Positions 43,044-47,584 of a stretch of DNA of 47,584 nt are shown one piece after another; position 1 is the stretch's first letter, and every line of letters starts with the position of its first letter. The stretch lies in NCBI RefSeq assembly GCF_015207505.1, contig NZ_JADEWT010000040.1, positions 1 through 47,584 on the forward strand. The letters are read 5' to 3'. The DNA comes from Tychonema sp. LEGE 06208 (GTDB taxonomy: Bacteria > Cyanobacteriota > Cyanobacteriia > Cyanobacteriales > Microcoleaceae). The notes below the pieces were generated by a model. That model saw nothing but the letters and a program-made list of their open reading frames with translations. It did not search any database and had not been told where the DNA came from. The position numbers and the translations under genes are program-made.

Positions 43044-43304
43044 TTAAGCCGCTGGACTTTTCGCTGCCCATTCTGCAGGAGTTAAGGTTTCCAAGGCCAA
43101 AGCGTGGATAGCTTCACTAGCCATTGCCTGTTTGAGAGCGCCGTAAACCAGTTGGTGCTGCTTTACTCGACTTTTTCCTTCAAAGGCGGCAGAGACTACT
43201 CTCGCCTGGTAGTGGTCGCCGCCGCCGGTCAAATCGTCAACTTGTATCTTAGCGTCGGGCAATTCTGCCTTAATCATTTCTGCTACTTGAGACGGTGTAA
43301 CCAT
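43044..43304 (-). CDS. bolA: BolA family protein
   Basis: An 86-residue BolA-like protein; members pair with CGFS glutaredoxins to bind [2Fe-2S] clusters and regulate iron or stress responses. Seen: [20 protein letters not shown] at the start and the family loop [20 protein letters not shown], with [20 protein letters not shown] containing the invariant histidine, then [13 protein letters not shown]. Gene order bolA then grxD in the same direction supports the functional pairing. A weak ribosome site precedes ATG 43304. Confidence 0.93.
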   Translation of the reverse strand: MVTPSQVAEMIKAELPDAKIQVDDLTGGGDHYQARVVSAAFEGKSRVKQHQLVYGALKQAMASEAIHALALETLTPAEWAAKSPAA

Positions 43305-43346
43305 TGGTATTTGTGATAAAGGGCTATATTGAGTATTTTAGTGGAA

Positions 43347-43970
43347 CTATTTGTTAGACGATCGCGGTTGATTTGCAGCAGGCCGCGGATAGGGCGCATC
43401 CACAAAACCCAATTCTAGTAACTGCTGGTAAGCTTTTTTGCCCAAGTCGCGAGTTGGCTGCTGCGATCGAATAATCTGAATCAGTAGGGGGACAGCCAGT
43501 TCCGGCTTGTTTTGCGCCCGGTGTACCAAAGCCAGCCGGTAGGTAGCTTCGTCGCGCATTTGGGCTGTTTCCACAGCTTTGGTGCGGTTGCTGTCGGCCA
43601 AGCGGACATCAATTCCAGCAAAACTGCTGCTGAGTTGTTGGTAGAAGTTGGATAGTTGATTGAAAATTTGGCGGGATTCTTGGAGCTTTTGAGCGGCGAC
43701 AGTATAATTTTGACTGGAAATAGCACCGCTGGCTTCTGTCATCAAGCGCTGACCTCCGGCAACGCTCAGCAGGCTGCTGTCTTGGGTCAGAGGGCGGAGG
43801 TTGTTGGGGTCTGTGGGGTCGTCGGCGGGATCGACTTGCTGTTGGTTATCTGGCCGAGAAGGTTGTTGTGCTTGGGCTTGGAGCGGTTGCAACAGGGTCA
43901 AAACTGCGATCGCCCCGATCGTCATCCGGGCAGTGAAGCGAAGCCAGCAAACAGTTCCAGAATATACCAT
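43347..43970 (-). CDS. Exported helical (TPR-like) protein, function unknown
   Basis: A 207-residue product if begun at ATG 43970 (MVYSGTVCWLRFTARMTIGA). That start gives a proper signal peptide, ARMTIGAIAVLTLLQPLQAQ with cleavage near QAQAQ, whereas the longer frame from 44078 adds 36 residues without a domain. The mature protein starts with a Gln/Asp/Pro-rich spacer (PSRPDNQQQVDPADDPTDPN) and continues as helical repeats (QNYTVAAQKLQESRQIFNQL, RDEATYRLALVHRAQNKPEL) that look like TPRs. It ends near FVDAPYPRPAANQPRSSNK. It is likely periplasmic and helps in protein interaction; nothing more specific. It lies upstream of bolA in the same direction, 42 bases away. Confidence 0.8.
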   Translation of the reverse strand: MVYSGTVCWLRFTARMTIGAIAVLTLLQPLQAQAQQPSRPDNQQQVDPADDPTDPNNLRPLTQDSSLLSVAGGQRLMTEASGAISSQNYTVAAQKLQESRQIFNQLSNFYQQLSSSFAGIDVRLADSNRTKAVETAQMRDEATYRLALVHRAQNKPELAVPLLIQIIRSQQPTRDLGKKAYQQLLELGFVDAPYPRPAANQPRSSNK

Positions 43971-44183
43971 GAAATTACTTTGCGCCCAGCGCACTTTAAA
44001 AAGATATTTAGCTTGAGCCGATCTTACCATTGGCGATCGCAACCGGCTAAGTATACACCAATTTTGTGTAAATGTCAAAGAGGGCGATCGGGCAAAAGGC
44101 TCTTTTGGAAAAATGAGAGTAGAGACTTGACAGCAAGTTCTCGTTGTGAGAACATGGAGGTGTCGTGTAAAAACGGTACCCGA

Positions 44184-44501
44184 ATGAAACTAAAGTCCAT
44201 AAGAAATCTTCTGAGTGCGATCGAACCCTACGGTGAGGTCTCAAGTGCGATCGCAGCCTGGTGCAAGGTCATGGAAGACAACGATTGGAAATCGCCAGAA
44301 GATATCCGACAGGGGTATTCTAAATCGGTCGATCGAGTCTGTGGATATACGATATTTAATATTAAAGGCAATCAGTATAGATTAATTGTACAAATTAACT
44401 ATAGCACCGGATATGTACTTTTTAAGAAATTTTTAACCCATGCCGAATATAGCAAAATTAACTGGAATGATGAAAATGAAGTCAAGCAAAAAATAGGTTG
44501 A
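44184..44501 (+). CDS. higB: HigB-type toxin
   Basis: A 105-residue toxin of the HigB group, ribosome-dependent mRNA endonucleases. The pattern YGEVSSAIAAWCKVMEDNDW, then SVDRVCGYTIFNIKGNQYRL and IVQINYSTGYVLFKKFLTHAEYS is that of the family. I begin it at ATG 44184, giving MKLKSIRNLLSAIEPYGEV; ATG 44154 ten codons upstream is an alternative, and the far longer open frame from 43656 runs through the neighbouring opposite-strand gene and is not credible. The ribosome site is poor for both. The antitoxin gene higA follows 155 bases later; the toxin-first order is normal for HigBA. Confidence 0.85.
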   Translation: MKLKSIRNLLSAIEPYGEVSSAIAAWCKVMEDNDWKSPEDIRQGYSKSVDRVCGYTIFNIKGNQYRLIVQINYSTGYVLFKKFLTHAEYSKINWNDENEVKQKIG

Positions 44502-44656
44502 TCGTCCAGTAAATACATCGGCAATTATTACAGACTATCTGATGTCTTCAATAAATTTAAAAAATCACTTTAATGGTTAAAAGCATGATACATAGAAACA
44601 AACACCCACCTTCTATTTGAGAACCCTGTCTAAGTAAGCAAGCAAAGGAATGAGAA

Positions 44657-45055
44657 ATGAGCATCACAATTGAAAAAACAGCTTACGGTCAACTGCTGGC
44701 GAAATCACAGCCTAAGCCAATCCTGAACGAAGAAGATTACGATCTTGCGCTTGCAGAATTAGGCTCTCTGATGTCTAAGGAAGAATTAACACTAGAAGAA
44801 GAAACTTTACTGAGTCTCTGGGGGCTGTTGATCGAAGAATACGAATCAAAATATTACCCAATTCCAGAAGCGACTCCCCAGGATGTTCTATTGCATCTCA
44901 TGGAAGTTCGCGAACTCAAACAAGCCGATTTAGTGGGTGTGATTGGTTCCAAAGGAGTAGTCTCTGAGGTGGTTAATGGAAAACGGGCGATTAGCAAGGC
45001 GCAAGCTAAGGCGCTGGGAGAATTCTTTAATGTTAATCCTAGCGTGTTTATTTGA
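44657..45055 (+). CDS. higA: HigA-type antitoxin with helix-turn-helix
   Basis: A 132-residue antitoxin. The C-terminal half carries an Xre-type helix-turn-helix (LLHLMEVRELKQADLVGVIG, then SKGVVSEVVNGKRAISKAQA), ending with LGEFFNVNPSVFI, a pattern frequent in HigA. The N-terminal half (about 1-70: PKPILNEEDYDLALAELGSL, TLEEETLLSLWGLLIEEYES) is the acidic helical region usual for the long HigA variety that contacts HigB. ATG 44657 follows AAAGGAATGAGA, a good ribosome site. The 155-base gap from higB is longer than usual and is AT-rich; it may hold a promoter of its own. Confidence 0.88.
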   Translation: MSITIEKTAYGQLLAKSQPKPILNEEDYDLALAELGSLMSKEELTLEEETLLSLWGLLIEEYESKYYPIPEATPQDVLLHLMEVRELKQADLVGVIGSKGVVSEVVNGKRAISKAQAKALGEFFNVNPSVFI

Positions 45056-45069
45056 GATAAGAGATAAGA

Positions 45070-45143
45070 CGGCGGTTGAAACCGCTTCTACAAAGACAAA
45101 ACCTGCCTCCGCAGGTTGAAGAGACTAGGCGGTTTCAAACACC
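45070..45143. repeat. GCGGTTGAAACCGC element with internal CCTGC hairpin
   Basis: Left GGCGGTTGAAACCGC, centre AACCTGCCTCCGCAGGTT (7-bp stem) and right GGCGGTTTCAAACACCC form nested inverted repeats. The same palindrome forms the 3' end of the hybrid kinase gene at 11473. It lies in the short gap between higA and the protease gene and could act as a terminator of the higBA unit. Confidence 0.65.
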
Positions 45144-45180
45144 CGTTATTCTGCATCAAAATTAAACAGGAACATTTCTG

Positions 45181-47508
45181 ATGGTACAACCAAGCAAACC
45201 AACCTCCGACACTCTCCAAAACTATCAAGGTATTGGAGTTCCCGAAGAAAGTCTGGCAGTGATTTTGCAGCGGGGCGGCGATGAATTGCTGCTGTCAAAA
45301 GTTCCCAATCGCTTTACAGTCCGCCCATCATCGATAGCATCAGCCTCAAACAATTGGGCTGCCACAACTGGGGCAAAACTCAACCGCCGCATCGGGCAAA
45401 GTAATCTCGAAGAGTATCTCGTCGGGCCAGAAAACCTAGATGCAGCAATGCAAGCAGCCCGCGCTAGCGATGCTGTAGCTTTTGCCAGCCATGTTTATTG
45501 TCCGGCGAACAATCCGAGTACATTCTTTTATTTGACAGACCAAATTACTATTCAATTTGGCGAACAAGTAGACGAACTATCGCGAAAGTCGATCGCCCGT
45601 GCAGCAAATTTAACAATAGTCCGGTCAGTCTCAGGAATTCCCAACACCTTTGTCTGTGAAGTCAACAAACAAGCAACAGAAAACCCGGTCAAAATTGCCA
45701 ACCGCCTGACAAGATATCCCGAAGTTCTGATCGCTGAACCCAATATTTTAGTAGAAACTCAGCAGCATTATAAACCCCGCGATCCGTTTTATCCCCAACA
45801 GTGGTATCTCAACAACCGAGGCGGCAACGAACTTGTCGGCGACGCTCAAATTTATGCAGAAGCGGCTTGGGATATGACTCGCGGCGCGCGATCGATCGTA
45901 ATTGCGATCGCCGATGATTCAGTAGACTTGACACATCCCGATTTTCAAGGCCAAGGCAAAATCGTCTCACCCATCGATTTCAAAGACGGCGACACTTCCC
46001 CGATGCCCGTTGCCGAATCGGACAACCACGGCACAAGTTGCGCCGGTGTCGCCGCAGCAGAAGAAAACGGCAAAGGCATTGTCGGAGTCGCCCCCGGATG
46101 CGCCCTGATGCCCATCCGTACTAGCGGTTTTCTCGATGACGAGTCGATCGAAAAAATATTCAATTGGGCAGTGGAAAAAGGCGCAGCCATCATCTCTTGC
46201 AGTTGGGGCCCAGGGGCAGTTTACTATCCCCTTTCCCTGCGCCAGAGTGCCGTCATCACCAAAGCCGCCACCCAAGGGCGGGGCGGTAGAGGCTGCGTGA
46301 TTCTGTTCGCTGCGGGCAATGCCAACCGCCCTGTCAACGGTACTGTAGATGAGAAAGGCTGGCCGAATAACATTTTGGGCGATCGAACTAAATGGCTGGC
46401 AGGATTTGCCGTACACCCCGATGTGATTGCGGTGTCTGCTTCCACTTCCCTCAACAAAAAAGCAGCCTACAGCAATTGGGGCAACAGCATTTCGGTGTGC
46501 GCCCCCAGCAACAACGCGCCGCCGGGAACTTGGCTGCCAGAAACCGGATTTATTGCGACTGCGCCGGAAGTGACGCAGTATTTGCCCGGTTTGGGGGTGT
46601 TTACTGCCGATCGAGGCGGTGTTGCCGGCTACGATCCGGGGGACTACACCAATACCTTTGGCGGCACTTCCAGCGCCACTCCAGTAGTCGCTGGAGTGGC
46701 AGCTTTAGTGCTTTCGGCCAACCCCCGTTTGACGGCGCGGGAAGTGCGGGGAATTCTCGAACAAACTGCTGACAAAATTGTCGATTCCCAGCCCGATCCG
46801 CAGTTGGGAAATCGCATGGGAAATTATGATGCTAATAACCGCCGCAGCGATTGGTTCGGTTACGGAAAAGTGAATGCTTTAAAAGCGGTGCAAGCTGCGG
46901 TGAGAAAGGGCGGCGGTAATCCGAATATTGGCGGTGCGAGGTTTAGCGATATTTCTGGACATTGGGCACAGAACTTTATTGAGGCTTTGGCTGCGGGGAA
47001 TATAATTAGCGGTTTTCCTGACGGTTCTTTTAAACCTGATGACAGTTTAAATCGCGCTCAATATGCGGCGCTTTTGGTGAGTGCGTTTAGTCCGATTCCG
47101 CAGCGGTTGGCGACAAATTTTATTGATGTTTCTGCTAGTTTTTGGGCGAGAAGTGCGATCGAACGGGCGAATCGGGCGGGGTTTTTGTCTGGGTTTCCGG
47201 GGTTGAAGTTCGGCCCGAATCAGAATTTGACTAAGACTGAGGCGATCGTATCTTTGGTTAACGGTTTGGAACTTAAGGGCGGCAATCCCGATGTTTTGAA
47301 AGTTTACACCGATCGATCGCAAATTCCTAATTTTGCTTTAAGCGCCGCAGCCACAGCAACTGCTTTGAAGATTGTAGTAAACTATCCGGCGCGCGATCGG
47401 CTTTCGCCGCAGCGGGACATTACCCGCGCCGAGATTTCGGCTTTAATTTACCAGACGTTGGTAGCAATTAATCGCGCTAGGGCGATCGATTCTCCTTACA
47501 TCGTCTAG
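45181..47508 (+). CDS. Subtilisin-like serine protease with C-terminal SLH repeats
   Basis: A 775-residue S8 peptidase. N-terminal part (about 1-205) looks like a pro-region, with repeated pieces of VRPSSIASASNNWAATTGAK and KIANRLTRYPEVLIAEPNI. The catalytic domain (about 206-575) has Asp245 in IAIADDSVDLTHPDF (DDS where most have DTG), His283 in ESDNHGTSCAGVAAAEENG, the oxyanion Asn in ILFAAGNANRP, and Ser497 in FGGTSSATPVVAGVAALVL. Then come three SLH units (GARFSDISGHWAQNFIEALA and IISGFPDGSFKPDDSLNRAQ; LATNFIDVSASFWARSAIER; SQIPNFALSAAATATALKIV), which in other bacteria bind cell-wall polysaccharide. Oddly, no signal peptide is visible at the N-terminus, nor an upstream start that would add one. 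The ATG at 45181 follows AGGAACATTTCTG, a fair ribosome site. Whether it is secreted by another route is not known. Confidence 0.93.
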   Translation: MVQPSKPTSDTLQNYQGIGVPEESLAVILQRGGDELLLSKVPNRFTVRPSSIASASNNWAATTGAKLNRRIGQSNLEEYLVGPENLDAAMQAARASDAVAFASHVYCPANNPSTFFYLTDQITIQFGEQVDELSRKSIARAANLTIVRSVSGIPNTFVCEVNKQATENPVKIANRLTRYPEVLIAEPNILVETQQHYKPRDPFYPQQWYLNNRGGNELVGDAQIYAEAAWDMTRGARSIVIAIADDSVDLTHPDFQGQGKIVSPIDFKDGDTSPMPVAESDNHGTSCAGVAAAEENGKGIVGVAPGCALMPIRTSGFLDDESIEKIFNWAVEKGAAIISCSWGPGAVYYPLSLRQSAVITKAATQGRGGRGCVILFAAGNANRPVNGTVDEKGWPNNILGDRTKWLAGFAVHPDVIAVSASTSLNKKAAYSNWGNSISVCAPSNNAPPGTWLPETGFIATAPEVTQYLPGLGVFTADRGGVAGYDPGDYTNTFGGTSSATPVVAGVAALVLSANPRLTAREVRGILEQTADKIVDSQPDPQLGNRMGNYDANNRRSDWFGYGKVNALKAVQAAVRKGGGNPNIGGARFSDISGHWAQNFIEALAAGNIISGFPDGSFKPDDSLNRAQYAALLVSAFSPIPQRLATNFIDVSASFWARSAIERANRAGFLSGFPGLKFGPNQNLTKTEAIVSLVNGLELKGGNPDVLKVYTDRSQIPNFALSAAATATALKIVVNYPARDRLSPQRDITRAEISALIYQTLVAINRARAIDSPYIV

Positions 47509-47584
47509 TCAATAAATCAACAATAATTATTCTAGGGGCGAGTTTACCAACAATCTATAATATCAGCCATAGAACCCGTAAACC

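Noticed and set aside
43656-44183. Long plus-strand frame extending higB upstream by 176 codons
   Set aside because: The extension overlaps the exported protein gene on the other strand and reads as non-protein (many Arg, Cys, Gly); only the last 105 residues match HigB.
45967-46416. 149-codon minus-strand open frame inside the protease gene
   Set aside because: Shadow of the subtilisin catalytic domain; no ribosome site or family.

Overview
The window looks like a chromosomal segment of a filamentous, non-unicellular cyanobacterium of the Microcoleus/Oscillatoria type. The reasons are the very frequent HIP1-like octamers (GCGATCGC and near variants), many short tandem heptamer arrays (TTAGTCA/TTAGTCC/TTGGTCA and similar, the STRR type known from filamentous cyanobacteria), abundant small palindromic interspersed repeats, and cyanobacterial gene families (PatD-like, NblR-like, group 2 sigma factor, poly-HAMP hybrid kinase, nSTAND-WD40 protein). 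I see no rRNA, tRNA, CRISPR array, phage genes or intact transposase.

Layout. 0-8 kb (minus): an FdhF/YdeP-type molybdopterin oxidoreductase and a 1728-residue STAND NTPase with a membrane segment and 14 WD40 repeats. 8-11 kb (minus): a small exported protein, a LuxR-type response regulator and methionine aminopeptidase. 11.4-21.5 kb (minus): a signalling block, transcribed in the order poly-HAMP hybrid kinase (three receivers), CheR, CheB, hybrid PAS kinase (two receivers). No classical chemoreceptor is present. 21.8-25.3 kb: an exported FAD oxidoreductase, a 23-bp tandem repeat, and a decayed second copy of the 5' end of that FAD gene. 25.3-29 kb: a small membrane protein, an HpcH/HpaI aldolase, a 2OG-Fe(II) oxygenase of the amino-acid hydroxylase family bracketed by inverted repeats, a tiny conserved-looking protein and a GNAT acetyltransferase. 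29.5-32.5 kb (minus): a group 2 sigma factor and a two-domain oligopeptide ABC ATPase. 33-37 kb: a zinc-ribbon protein, a PatD-like protein and a bifunctional RelA/SpoT homologue. 37-38.6 kb (minus): a MazF-type toxin-antitoxin pair and an orphan betaine/choline-type binding lipoprotein. 38.6-43.3 kb: an aldehyde dehydrogenase, pterin carbinolamine dehydratase, an NblR-like regulator, a DUF6761-like small protein, and monothiol glutaredoxin plus BolA. 43.3-47.5 kb: an exported TPR-like protein, a HigBA toxin-antitoxin pair and a subtilisin-like protease with C-terminal SLH repeats.

Most intergenic DNA is repeat. Several repeats run into genes. Heptamer arrays supply the start codons of cheR and of the ABC ATPase gene; a dispersed ATCCGTTAC-type repeat encodes the linker between the two ATPase domains; a GCGGTTGAAACCGC palindrome encodes the last residues of the hybrid kinase; and another repeat carries the stop codon of the aldolase. 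Two copies of a 100-bp element with terminal inverted repeats, and a second hairpin-element family, look like non-autonomous transposons, and three of these copies sit directly against or inside heptamer arrays. That use of repeats to remodel gene boundaries, together with the receptor-free CheR/CheB and poly-HAMP kinase module, is what I would look at first.
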